Source: DASPWW01 sp963756745 (lineage in GTDB: Bacteria; Actinomycetota; Thermoleophilia; Solirubrobacterales; 70-9). From it: a stretch of DNA of 64,000 bases. The notes below the pieces were generated by a model, which worked only from the letters and a program-made list of their open reading frames with translations, made no database searches and had not been told where the DNA came from. Positions 43,332-50,745 of this stretch are shown piece by piece (positions within the stretch are counted from its first letter, which is position 1; each line of letters begins with the position of its first letter). The stretch covers positions 558,001-622,000 of the forward strand of contig CAVWOU010000010.1 of assembly GCA_963756745.1 (NCBI GenBank), in the 5' to 3' direction. The position numbers and the translations under genes were made by a program.

Positions 43332-43361
43332 GCCCTCGAAGCCACCGGGCTTTCGGAGTAA
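43332..43361 (+). repeat. Degenerate orphan SnoaL tail
   Basis: Codons for A-L-E-A-T-G-L-S-E and TAA, 16 bp past the 43315 stop. The stop is TAA instead of TAG and Ala is Thr, so it is an older, unselected copy. Confidence 0.8.
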
Positions 43362-43425
43362 GGCGCTCACCTCTTCCTCGCGGGACTTATCCGCGTCGCG
43401 CGCATCCATCCCCGGCTCCTAGCGC

Positions 43426-43440
43426 GATACTGAGCGGGCG
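43426..43440 (+). promoter_or_regulatory. Leaderless promoter of the main plus run
   Basis: GATACT (43426-43431), 9-nt GAGCGGGCG, ATG 43441. There is no Shine-Dalgarno; the expected transcription start falls at or within 1-3 nt of the ATG. Confidence 0.7.
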
Positions 43441-43833
43441 ATGTCGCAGGAGAACGTGGAGCTTGTGCACAAGGCAGTTGAGTACTGGAACCGGGGTGAT
43501 CTCGACGCCTTTATGGACGTCTTCGCGGAAGACGCGGTCCTCCGAGCCGCCGAGAATTGGCCCGAGCGCGTCTACTACGGAAAGGACGCGCTGCGCTCCT
43601 TCTACGAGGGCCTTGCGGAGACGATGGGCCGCGACGCCGTGGTCAAGGATCTGATCGATGCAGGTGACCGCGTCGTTGTGCGAGCACGATCGCACTGGAC
43701 CGGCGAGCAGTCGGGAATCGAGACGGATGTGGAATCCACTCAAGTCCTGACCTTCAGAAAGGGCGAGGTCGTGCTGGACGAGTACTTCTTGGATCACCAG
43801 GAAGCCCTCGAAGCCGCCGGGCTGGAGGAGTAG
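43441..43833 (+). CDS. SnoaL-like array member 7
   Basis: 130 residues: MSQENVELVHKAVEYWNRGD, tail EALEAAGLEE. It opens an uninterrupted plus-strand run of five members. Closest relative is member 1 (37371). Confidence 0.88.
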   Translation: MSQENVELVHKAVEYWNRGDLDAFMDVFAEDAVLRAAENWPERVYYGKDALRSFYEGLAETMGRDAVVKDLIDAGDRVVVRARSHWTGEQSGIETDVESTQVLTFRKGEVVLDEYFLDHQEALEAAGLEE

Positions 43834-43836
43834 GCG

Positions 43837-44241
43837 ATGTCGGAGGAGAACGTGGCGCTGGCACGGAAGGCCGTCGAAGCTCTCAACCGCGGCGACTTCG
43901 ACGCCTTGCTGGCCTTCCTCAGCCCTGATGTCGTATGGGAGGCCCTGGAAGGTGTCGCTGGGATTGGTGAGCTGTACCGCGGGCGGGCAGGGGTGCGAGA
44001 GTGGATCGCGCTGATGTGGGAAAACGCGGAGGGCGTCCACGCCGAGATCGAGCAGATAACGGACTTGGGTGATGACCGGGTTTTCATCGCCTTGGTTCTC
44101 ACAGCACGCCGTAGGGGCAGCGGCGTGCCGTTTGAATACCGCACCTGGCAGATCGTCTGGTTCGCGGACGGCCTGATTACCAGACGTCAAGTCTTCTGGA
44201 CCCGTGCCGAAGCCCTCAAAACCGCCGGGCTTCAGGAGTAG
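43837..44241 (+). CDS. SnoaL-like array member 8
   Basis: 134 residues: MSEENVALARKAVEALNRGD, ELYRGRAGVREWIALMW, tail EALKTAGLQE (variant). It resembles the frameshifted member at 46758 (shared LYRGRA-VRE, FGWADG-like WFADG strand). Confidence 0.87.
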   Translation: MSEENVALARKAVEALNRGDFDALLAFLSPDVVWEALEGVAGIGELYRGRAGVREWIALMWENAEGVHAEIEQITDLGDDRVFIALVLTARRRGSGVPFEYRTWQIVWFADGLITRRQVFWTRAEALKTAGLQE

Positions 44242-44244
44242 GCG

Positions 44245-44652
44245 ATGTCGCAGGACAACGTGGAGGCGTTCACGCGCGGATACGAGGCGATCAACCGCGG
44301 CAACGTCGAGGCGCTGCTGGAGGAACTCGACGCCGACGTCGAGTGGCACTCGGCTGTTCTGGCGCTCGTGGGAGGTGAAGCGACGGTGTACCGGGGGCAC
44401 GAAGGCGTGCGCGAGATGCTCCGGGACCTCTGGGGGGCGTTCGCGGTGCTGCACGCCGAGTACTCGGAGACCCGAGACCTCGGCGACCGCATCCTCGCGA
44501 TCGGACGCATCCGCGCTCGTGGCAGGGAGAGCGGGGCCGAGATCGAGTCGCCGCTGGGCTACGTCACCGACTTCACGAGTGGCAAGGCGACTCAGGTTCG
44601 AGGCTACCTCGACCATGGCGAAGCCCTCAAAGCCGCCGGGCTGTCGGAGTAG
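44245..44652 (+). CDS. SnoaL-like array member 9
   Basis: 135 residues: MSQDNVEAFTRGYEAINRGN, GGEATVYRGHEGVREMLRDL, GAEIESPLGYV, tail EALKAAGLSE. A close paralogue lies at 49971. Confidence 0.88.
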   Translation: MSQDNVEAFTRGYEAINRGNVEALLEELDADVEWHSAVLALVGGEATVYRGHEGVREMLRDLWGAFAVLHAEYSETRDLGDRILAIGRIRARGRESGAEIESPLGYVTDFTSGKATQVRGYLDHGEALKAAGLSE

Positions 44653-44655
44653 GCG

Positions 44656-45051
44656 ATGTCGGAGGAGAACGTCGAACTCGTCGAGGACGCGTTCAGTCGA
44701 TGGAATGCGGGGGAGCATACGTTTGCAGATCAGATCCACCCTGACGCGGAGATCCTGAGTCGGGGGCTTATGGAAGGCCGTCTCGTGCGCGGCCGCGAAG
44801 GCTTCCGCCGCTGGTTCCGTGAGGTCGACGAGCAGTTCGACGAGTGGACGATCATTACGGAGGAGTGGCGCGACGCGGAAGATTACGTCGTAGCGCTGGG
44901 CCGACTCCACATGCACGGCAGGGGGAGCGGGATCACATTCGATCAACCAGTCGGCTGGCTGTTTGAGATCCGAGACGGCCAGGTGTTCCGCTTGGAGACC
45001 TTCCTCGACGACCCCGCCGACGCCCTCGAAGCCGCCGGGCTGGAGGAGTAG
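44656..45051 (+). CDS. SnoaL-like array member 10
   Basis: 131 residues: MSEENVELVEDAFSRWNAGE, REGFRRWFREVDEQFDEW, tail DALEAAGLEE. No very close relative in the window. Confidence 0.87.
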   Translation: MSEENVELVEDAFSRWNAGEHTFADQIHPDAEILSRGLMEGRLVRGREGFRRWFREVDEQFDEWTIITEEWRDAEDYVVALGRLHMHGRGSGITFDQPVGWLFEIRDGQVFRLETFLDDPADALEAAGLEE

Positions 45052-45054
45052 GCG

Positions 45055-45471
45055 ATGTCGCGGGAGAACGTGGAGTTGGTCAAGGGTGCCTATGCGGCGC
45101 TCGCCCAGCACGACGCTCTTGGGGACTGGTCGTGGTTCTTTGACGAGTTCGCCAGTCCCGACATCGAGCTGCAGCCCAACGAGAGGTACTTCGACGCGAG
45201 ACCGACCTACCACGGAGAAGCGGGCTGGGCCAAGTTCTGGAGAGACTTCGCCGACGCCTGGGAGAGCTGGAACTTCGACTCGGTCGACTTCCTCGATGCG
45301 GGAGACGCCGTGATCGTCTTCGTCCGCACGACCGGGAAAGGGCGAGGAAGCGGCATCCCGGTCACCGAGGATGAGTTCCACGTCTGGTGGATCCGCGACG
45401 GCAAGATGGCCCACGGGATCGGGTACAGCGACCGCGCCGAGGCGTTCGCCGCCGCCGGGCTGTCGGAGTAG
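45055..45471 (+). CDS. SnoaL-like array member 11
   Basis: 138 residues: MSRENVELVKGAYAALAQHD, an insertion GDWSWFFDEFAS, tail AFAAAGLSE (divergent at the first positions). It is last of the first plus run; an independent promoter follows. Confidence 0.87.
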   Translation: MSRENVELVKGAYAALAQHDALGDWSWFFDEFASPDIELQPNERYFDARPTYHGEAGWAKFWRDFADAWESWNFDSVDFLDAGDAVIVFVRTTGKGRGSGIPVTEDEFHVWWIRDGKMAHGIGYSDRAEAFAAAGLSE

Positions 45472-45514
45472 GGCGGGTCGCGCTCAGCGGTCCTCGCTGG
45501 CAGCTCGTGCGCGG

Positions 45515-45529
45515 GATACTGAGCGGGCG
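45515..45529 (+). promoter_or_regulatory. Leaderless promoter, second plus run
   Basis: GATACT (45515-45520) plus GAGCGGGCG plus ATG. Upstream, CGCTCAGCGGTCCTCGCTGG (45481-45500) is a conserved block also seen near 53801 and 57261. Confidence 0.7.
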
Positions 45530-45937
45530 ATGTCGCAGGCGATCCCCCCGCTGGAGGCGATCCACGCCGGTTTCGACGCCTTCAACCGAGGCGACTACGA
45601 CGCGTGGATCACGGGCTTTGACGAGGATGTCGAGTTGCTCGACCTTGCCGAGACTCCGGACACCGGTGTCTTTCGCGGCCACGCTGGGGCGCGAGCATGG
45701 ATCGCCAAGCTGCGGGAAGCATGGGGCGAGGGGTTCCGGTTCGAGCCGCAGAGCATCACGCAAGGCGACGATGCAGTGGTCGTCGATACGCGTGCGAGCG
45801 GAGTCGGGACCGGAAGCGGCGTCCCGATCGAGATGACGGTTTACATGGTCCTGCGATTCCGGGACCAGAGGGTCGTTTGGACAAGGTCGTTCACAGACCG
45901 AACCGAAGCCCTCGAAGCCGCCGGGTTGCGGGAGTAG
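45530..45937 (+). CDS. SnoaL-like array member 12 (variant head)
   Basis: 135 residues. The head is MSQAIPPLEAIHAGFDAFNR; the first three codons match the array and then the ENVE part is lost. Tail EALEAAGLRE. It begins a long plus run of about 15 members. Confidence 0.86.
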   Translation: MSQAIPPLEAIHAGFDAFNRGDYDAWITGFDEDVELLDLAETPDTGVFRGHAGARAWIAKLREAWGEGFRFEPQSITQGDDAVVVDTRASGVGTGSGVPIEMTVYMVLRFRDQRVVWTRSFTDRTEALEAAGLRE

Positions 45938-45940
45938 GCG

Positions 45941-46340
45941 ATGTCGCGGGAGGACGTGGAGAACGTCAGGCGCGGGATCGGTGCCTGGAATCGCGGTGAC
46001 CTCGATGAATGGCTCGCGGGCTTCGCCCCGGAAGCGGAGTTGCATACCACCGGCCGGTTCGCGGATCGGGGCGTATATCGGGGGCGTGCCGGGCTGGAGC
46101 GGTACTGGGCGGAAATCCGGGAGGACATCGAGGACCTGAGCACCTCCATTTCCGAGATTCGGGCCGTCGGGGACAAGGTGCTTTGTCACCACGACCGGTC
46201 GAGGCCGAGGCAAGCGGAGCAAGGTGCCGATGGAGCAGCCGATCTGGTTCGTCATGACACTTCGCGAAGGGCTGGTCGAGCGCATCGAGACATACACCGA
46301 CCCCGAGCCAGCCCTCGAAGCCGCCGGGCTGTCGGAGTAG
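45941..46340 (+). pseudogene. SnoaL-like array member 13 (frameshifted)
   Basis: Head MSREDVENVRRGIGAWNRGD and body are normal to VGDKVLC near 46185. The rest (TGRGRGKRSKVPMEQPIWFV..., tail ALEAAGLSE) continues in another frame to TAG 46338-46340. The span is 400 nt, one more than a multiple of three. Read without correction, the ORF overruns into the next gene. Confidence 0.8.
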
Positions 46341-46343
46341 GCG

Positions 46344-46754
46344 ATGTCGCGGGAGAACGTGGAGGTCGTCGTCGGACAATACGAGGCGCTGAACGCGCGA
46401 GACTTCGCAGCAGTCACGGATGTGTATGCGGAGGAAGCGACCTTGGTCCTTCACGGCGAAATCGTTGGCGTCACCGGACGCGAGGTCGTGGCTGGAAAGG
46501 AAGCCGTCGTTGAGTGGTTCGGAGACTGGTTTCGGCAGTTCGCCCCCGACTATCGGTTCGAGATCGAGGAGGTGCGCGACTTCGGTGACCGCGTATTCGT
46601 CGTCGCCACACACCACGGGCGCGGGCGGAGCAGCGGAGTCCCGGTCGAGCTTTGGTCGGCGTGGGTATACACGTTGCGCGGCGGCAAGGTGTGCCGCTTG
46701 GAAGCCTGGGGCGACCGCGAGGCGGCCCTCGAAGCCGCCGGGCTGCGGGAGTAG
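46344..46754 (+). CDS. SnoaL-like array member 14
   Basis: 136 residues: MSRENVEVVVGQYEALNARD, GKEAVVEWFGDWFRQFAPDY, tail AALEAAGLRE. It is a close paralogue of the member at 48395 (WFGDWFRQF, VATHHG). Confidence 0.88.
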   Translation: MSRENVEVVVGQYEALNARDFAAVTDVYAEEATLVLHGEIVGVTGREVVAGKEAVVEWFGDWFRQFAPDYRFEIEEVRDFGDRVFVVATHHGRGRSSGVPVELWSAWVYTLRGGKVCRLEAWGDREAALEAAGLRE

Positions 46755-46757
46755 GCG

Positions 46758-47167
46758 ATGTCGCAGGAGAACGTGGAGATCGTCCTGAAGGGAGCGGAGG
46801 CCGTGAACCGGCGCGACGCCGACGCCCTCGTAGCTCTCGTTAGCCCCGACGTCGAATGGGAGACGGACCCCGAGGGGCTTCCGGACCTTCGAGAGATGTA
46901 CCGCGGGCGAGCGGAGGTGCGAGAGTCTTCGAGCAGGTGTGGGTGGAAACCTGGGAGAGCCTCCACGTCGAGGTCGAAGAGATCACCGAAGCGAGCGATG
47001 ACCGGGTGTTTGTCGGGACGCTCGGCAAGGCCCGCGGCAGGAGCAGCGGCGTGCCGACAGAACTCCGTATCTGGCAGGTGTTCTGGTTCGCGGACGGCAA
47101 GATCTCGCGGCGAAAGGCCTTTCTCCGCCGTGCCGATGCCCTCGAAGCCGCCGGTCTGTCGGAGTAG
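46758..47167 (+). pseudogene. SnoaL-like array member 15 (frameshifted)
   Basis: Normal to YRGRAEVRE (about 46920), then one base is missing. The remainder (VWVETWESLHVEVEEITEAS, tail DALEAAGLSE) runs in another frame to 47167. The span is 410 nt. It otherwise matches member 8. Confidence 0.82.
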
Positions 47168-47170
47168 GCG

Positions 47171-47581
47171 ATGTCGCAGGAGAACGTCGAGCTAGTTCGT
47201 CGAGGCTTCGAGGCATTCAATCGCGGAGGACGCGAGTCCCGAGCCTCGGACGCGATTCTTGCCTCCGACGTCGTGTGGGAAGTGGCAGTCGGGGTCGCCG
47301 ATTTCGACGGTGTCTACCGTGGCCGCGCTGCCGTTCGCCGGTTCTGGCAAACGTTCATGGCCGAGTTGGAGGACATGCGCATCGAGGTCGAGGAGCTGGT
47401 CGATTGTGGAGAACGGGTCTTCTGCGTCACCCGCCCTGTCGGTCGGGGGCGCCACAGCGGAGCCGTAGCAGCTGGCGGGAGAACCTTCCCGGTGTTCACG
47501 GTCCGCGACGGACTGATCGTGCGCTACCAGCTCTTTGCGAAGCGGGAGCAGGCCCTCGAAGCCGCCGGGCTTGAGGAGTAG
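47171..47581 (+). CDS. SnoaL-like array member 16
   Basis: 136 residues: MSQENVELVRRGFEAFNRGG, VYRGRAAVRRFWQTFM, tail QALEAAGLEE. The GAGGAG of its last codons provides the next SD. Confidence 0.88.
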   Translation: MSQENVELVRRGFEAFNRGGRESRASDAILASDVVWEVAVGVADFDGVYRGRAAVRRFWQTFMAELEDMRIEVEELVDCGERVFCVTRPVGRGRHSGAVAAGGRTFPVFTVRDGLIVRYQLFAKREQALEAAGLEE

Positions 47582-47584
47582 GCG

Positions 47585-47986
47585 ATGTCGGAGGAGAACG
47601 TTGAGCTGGCTCACCGAGCGGCTGACGCCTTTAACCGGCGCGATCTCGATGCCTTCCTCGCGCTTTTCGACCCCGACGTCGAGTTCAACTCGCGAATCGT
47701 GCAGCTGGAGGGCGGCGGCCCCTTCCGCGGCCACGACGGCATCAGGGGATGGTGGGAGGACCTGTTCGGCGTTTTCCCCGACTTCAGTACGGAGATCGAG
47801 GAGATACGAGTCCTTGGAGACACGACGATTACCCGCGTGCACCTGCGCGGCCAAGGCATTGAGAGCGACGCGCCCACCGAGCAAACGCAGTGGATCGTCA
47901 GCGTGTGGCGCCAGAACAAGGCCATCTCGTGGCGTGCTTGCGACAGTAAGGTCGAGGCCCTCGAAGCCGCCGGGCTGCGGGAGTAG
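47585..47986 (+). CDS. SnoaL-like array member 17
   Basis: 133 residues: MSEENVELAHRAADAFNRRD, GGGPFRGHDGIRGWWEDLFG, tail EALEAAGLRE. It forms a close trio with 47990 and 59236 (GGGPxRGHDGxRxWWExLxGVFPD). Confidence 0.88.
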   Translation: MSEENVELAHRAADAFNRRDLDAFLALFDPDVEFNSRIVQLEGGGPFRGHDGIRGWWEDLFGVFPDFSTEIEEIRVLGDTTITRVHLRGQGIESDAPTEQTQWIVSVWRQNKAISWRACDSKVEALEAAGLRE

Positions 47987-47989
47987 GCG

Positions 47990-48391
47990 ATGTCGCGGGA
48001 GAACGTCGACCTGGCCTACCGAGCGACTGATGCATTGAACCGGCGCGACCTCGATGCCTGGCTCGCGCTCACCCACCCCGACGTGGAGTTCACCTCGCGC
48101 GTCTCGGAGATGGAGGGGGGCGGTCCCTACCGTGGCCATGACGGCGCGCGGAGCTGGTGGGAGAACCTGTTCGGCGTCTTCCCCGACTTCAGCTCGGAGA
48201 TCGAAGAGGCACGAGACCTTGGAGACGTGACGGTCGTGCGCGTGCGCCAGCGCGCTCGTGGCATCGGGAGCGACGCACCCACCGAGCAGACGTCCTGGGT
48301 GGTCACCGAGTGGCGCGACGGCAAGGGCATTTGGACGTGCGTCTACCAGAGCGAGGCCGAGGCCCTCGAAGCAGCCGGGCCGCGGGAGTAG
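47990..48391 (+). CDS. SnoaL-like array member 18
   Basis: 133 residues: MSRENVDLAYRATDALNRRD, tail EALEAAGPRE (Leu to Pro). It is adjacent to its close relative 47585, so a local tandem duplication is likely. Confidence 0.88.
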   Translation: MSRENVDLAYRATDALNRRDLDAWLALTHPDVEFTSRVSEMEGGGPYRGHDGARSWWENLFGVFPDFSSEIEEARDLGDVTVVRVRQRARGIGSDAPTEQTSWVVTEWRDGKGIWTCVYQSEAEALEAAGPRE

Positions 48392-48394
48392 GCG

Positions 48395-48798
48395 ATGTCG
48401 CGGGAGAACGTCGAAGTCGTGATCGGCATCTTCGAGGCGGTGAATGCACGCGACTTCGCGGCGGGAATCGAGCCTTATGTGGAGGACGCAACGCTCGCCA
48501 TCCACGGTGACGTAGGGCCGCTGGCAACCACGGTGACCGGAAAAGGAGCCGTCGGCGAGTGGTTCGGGGACTGGTTTCGCCAGTTCGAGGGCGACTACCG
48601 GTTGGAGATCAACGAGGCGCGCGACTGCGGTGACCGGGTGTTCCTCGTCGCGACCCACCACGGGCAAGGAAGGGTCAGCGGCGTCCCGGTGAGCCTTCGG
48701 CACGCCTACGTCTTCACGCTGCGCGAAGGCAAGGTCATTCGATGCGACGCCTATACAGACCGAGCGGAAGCCTTCGAAGCCGCCGGCTATCGGAGTAG
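48395..48798 (+). pseudogene. SnoaL-like array member 19 (frameshift inside the tail)
   Basis: The body is normal (MSRENVEVVIGIFEAVNARD ... RAEAFEAAG). One G is missing from the tail (GCCGGCTATCGGAG), so translation misses the TAG at 48796 and continues out of frame across the next gene to 49027, adding about 76 unrelated residues. The domain itself may still fold. Confidence 0.78.
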
Positions 48799-48801
48799 GC
48801 G

Positions 48802-49206
48802 ATGTCGCAGGAGAACGTCGAGGTGGTGCGACGCGCCTACGAGGCGTTCAACCGAGGCGACCTTGACGGCATGGTTGCCGACTTCGCCCCGGAGTTCGAG
48901 TTTGTCCCGACCGGGGCGGTTCCCGGCGCAGGGTCCTGTATTCGAGGGGGTCCAGACCGTTGGAGGGAGCTTGTGGACTGGTTCTGGGGCGAGTTCGACG
49001 ACGCCGGGGCGGAGATCCACGAGCTGACTGAGGCAGGAGACAACGTGCTGGCCGAGATGACCTTGCGGGGCCGAGGCAAGCAGTCCGGCGCGGAGGTCAG
49101 CTGGCACCTATGGCACCTCTGGGTTATCGAGGATGGGAAGGTCGCATACGGGCAGGGATTCACAAGCCGCGCCGAAGCCCTCGAAGCCGCCGGGATCGCG
49201 GAGTAG
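48802..49206 (+). CDS. SnoaL-like array member 20
   Basis: 134 residues: MSQENVEVVRRAYEAFNRGD, RWRELVDWFWGEFDDAGAEI, SWHLWHLWVIEDG, tail EALEAAGIAE. The ribosome-binding site comes from the mutated tail of member 19 (CGGAG). Confidence 0.87.
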   Translation: MSQENVEVVRRAYEAFNRGDLDGMVADFAPEFEFVPTGAVPGAGSCIRGGPDRWRELVDWFWGEFDDAGAEIHELTEAGDNVLAEMTLRGRGKQSGAEVSWHLWHLWVIEDGKVAYGQGFTSRAEALEAAGIAE

Positions 49207-49209
49207 GCG

Positions 49210-49598
49210 ATGTCGGGGGAGAACGTGGAGGTGGTGCAAGCTGCCTGGGCGGCGTGGGAGCGCAACGGGCTTGCGGGATTTACCGAGTACTGGGCAGATG
49301 ACATCGACTGGCGAGCCATTGGGGCCGATGGCGCGGCAAGGATGCTGGACGTGCATATCTGCAGGAGTTGCTCGGGTCGTTTGACGAGGTCAAGGCTGAG
49401 CCAATTGAGTTCATCGACGCCGGCGACTCGCGTGTCATCACAGTCCTGCGGTACAGCGGACGCGAGAAGCGAACCGGGATTGAGGTTCCGCCCGAATACT
49501 TCGCACTCGTCAACGAAGTCCGGAACGGGAAGATGGTCACCGGTCGCGAGTACGCCACCCGCAAAGAAGCCCTCGAAGCCGCCGGGCTTGAGGAGTAG
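49210..49598 (+). pseudogene. SnoaL-like array member 21 (frameshifted)
   Basis: MSGENVEVVQAAWAAWERNG ... WADDIDWRAI, then a one-base shift near 49355. LQELLGSFDEVKAEPIEFID and the tail EALEAAGLEE run in another frame. The span is 389 nt. About ten residues around the shift also look deleted. Confidence 0.78.
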
Positions 49599-49601
49599 GC
49601 G

Positions 49602-49967
49602 ATGTCGCAGGAGAACGTGGAGCTAGTGCGGCGGTTCTACGAACCGATCCAGGGAGAGAACTTGGTCCCTCGACTGCAGGAGGCCGTCGAGCGAGTCGGT
49701 CCCGACCCGCAAACTGAGGCGGTGGTTGCTTTCTGGGCCGAAGACCCCGCTTGGCAGCACGTCCACCCCGACGTTCGGCCAACGGAGTACCGCGACCTCG
49801 GAGATTGGGTGCTCGTCGAGACTGAGGCGCGGGCACAAGGACGGGGAGGCATCCCAGTCGCAATGCGGGTCTTCGAGCTCTACCAAGTCCGCGACGGCAA
49901 GATCGTCGTGTACCGGTCGTTTTTCTCCGAGCAGGAAGCCCTCGAAGCCGCCGGGCTTGAGGAGTAG
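49602..49967 (+). CDS. SnoaL-like array member 22 (internally shortened)
   Basis: 121 residues, frame intact: MSQENVELVRRFYEPIQGEN ... AWQHVHPDVRPTEYRDLGDW, tail EALEAAGLEE. The usual middle helix (VYRGHDG...W) between the acidic turn and the DLGD strand is missing, so an in-frame deletion of 15-20 residues has occurred. Folding is doubtful. Confidence 0.8.
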   Translation: MSQENVELVRRFYEPIQGENLVPRLQEAVERVGPDPQTEAVVAFWAEDPAWQHVHPDVRPTEYRDLGDWVLVETEARAQGRGGIPVAMRVFELYQVRDGKIVVYRSFFSEQEALEAAGLEE

Positions 49968-49970
49968 GCG

Positions 49971-50378
49971 ATGTCGGAGGAGAACGTCGCGGCGTTCAAT
50001 CGCGCAACCGAGGCGGCCAACCGCCGGGACATCGAAGCGGCGCTGGAGGAGTTCGACCCCGAGCTGGAGTGGCACCCGTCGATTCAGATGTTCCTCGGAG
50101 GAGAAGCGACGGTGTATCGGGGGCATGCGGGCTTCCGCGAGCTGCTCCGAGATCTCGACGAGGCTTGGGCCGAGTTCCACTACGAGTTCTCTGAGATCCG
50201 GGACCTCGGCGACCGAATCGTCGCCATCGGCCGCTTCCGTGCGCGTGGCAGGACAAGCGGCGCCGAGGTCGAGTCGCCCCTGGGCTACCTCGTCCAGTTC
50301 AAGGACGGCAAGGCGATTCGGATTCGGAGCTATCTCGATCCCGCCGAAGCCCTCGAAGCCGCCGGACTGTCGGAGTAG
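49971..50378 (+). CDS. SnoaL-like array member 23
   Basis: 135 residues: MSEENVAAFNRATEAANRRD, GGEATVYRGHAGFRELLRDL, GAEVESPLGYL, tail EALEAAGLSE. It is a close paralogue of 44245. It ends the main run; a truncated head follows after the usual GCG spacer. Confidence 0.88.
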   Translation: MSEENVAAFNRATEAANRRDIEAALEEFDPELEWHPSIQMFLGGEATVYRGHAGFRELLRDLDEAWAEFHYEFSEIRDLGDRIVAIGRFRARGRTSGAEVESPLGYLVQFKDGKAIRIRSYLDPAEALEAAGLSE

Positions 50379-50381
50379 GCG

Positions 50382-50432
50382 ATGTCGCAGGAGAACGTCG
50401 AGGCAATCGCGCTCGGCGGCGCCTCGGGCTGA
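50382..50432 (+). other. SnoaL-head mini-ORF (first copy)
   Basis: ATG 50382 encodes MSQENVEAIALGGASG then TGA. The same 16 codons recur at 52082 with silent or single changes, so the truncated form has itself been duplicated with the DNA that follows. Confidence 0.8.
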
Positions 50433-50604
50433 CGGTCGCGCCTTCGCACGCCTAGACCACTCCTAGCCCGGCCCGCGTATACCGAGAATGTACCGCCGTG
50501 TCGGAGCCTTCTGGCTGTCAAACGGCACCGAGCCTCGCCTCATCGGGGAGGCCACGACACCAACGAGGCCCGAAATGAGGGCTCACACGAAAGGGAAGGA
50601 CGAG
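50382..50604 (+). repeat. Long direct repeat, copy 1
   Basis: About 220 bp (mini-ORF, CTAGACCAC, TACCGCCGTGTC, CTTCTGGCTGTCAAAC, AGGCCCGAAATGAGGGCTCAC) match 52082-52310 with small indels. In this copy the ATG of AAATGAGGGCTCAC opens only a short frame. The 313-bp gap 50433-50745 consists of this repeat plus leader copy C. Confidence 0.85.
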
Positions 50605-50605
50605 A

Positions 50606-50745
50606 TATGCACAGGCGGCTGCCCGGCGGGTCGACTGTGAGGGCGTCACACATAGCCGCGATCGCGGCGGCTAGGTTGAGCACCGGTACGGGTACGGGAG
50701 ATGGGGTAGGCGCGTCGTCGCTATCCCACGGAAGGGAAGGACGAC
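50606..50745 (+). promoter_or_regulatory. Leader module, copy C
   Basis: ATG 50606 opens MHRRLPGGSTVRASHIAAIA in frame. The operator-like palindrome is imperfect here (TGTGAGGGCGTCACA, 50636-50650). The SD GGAAGGGAAGGACGAC precedes the anchor-D ATG at 50746. This copy lies on the opposite strand to copies A and B. Confidence 0.7.

Noticed and set aside
43441..50432. CRISPR-like regular repeats
   Set aside because: The about 60-bp junction repeats recur every about 400 bp because they are gene ends, not spacers.
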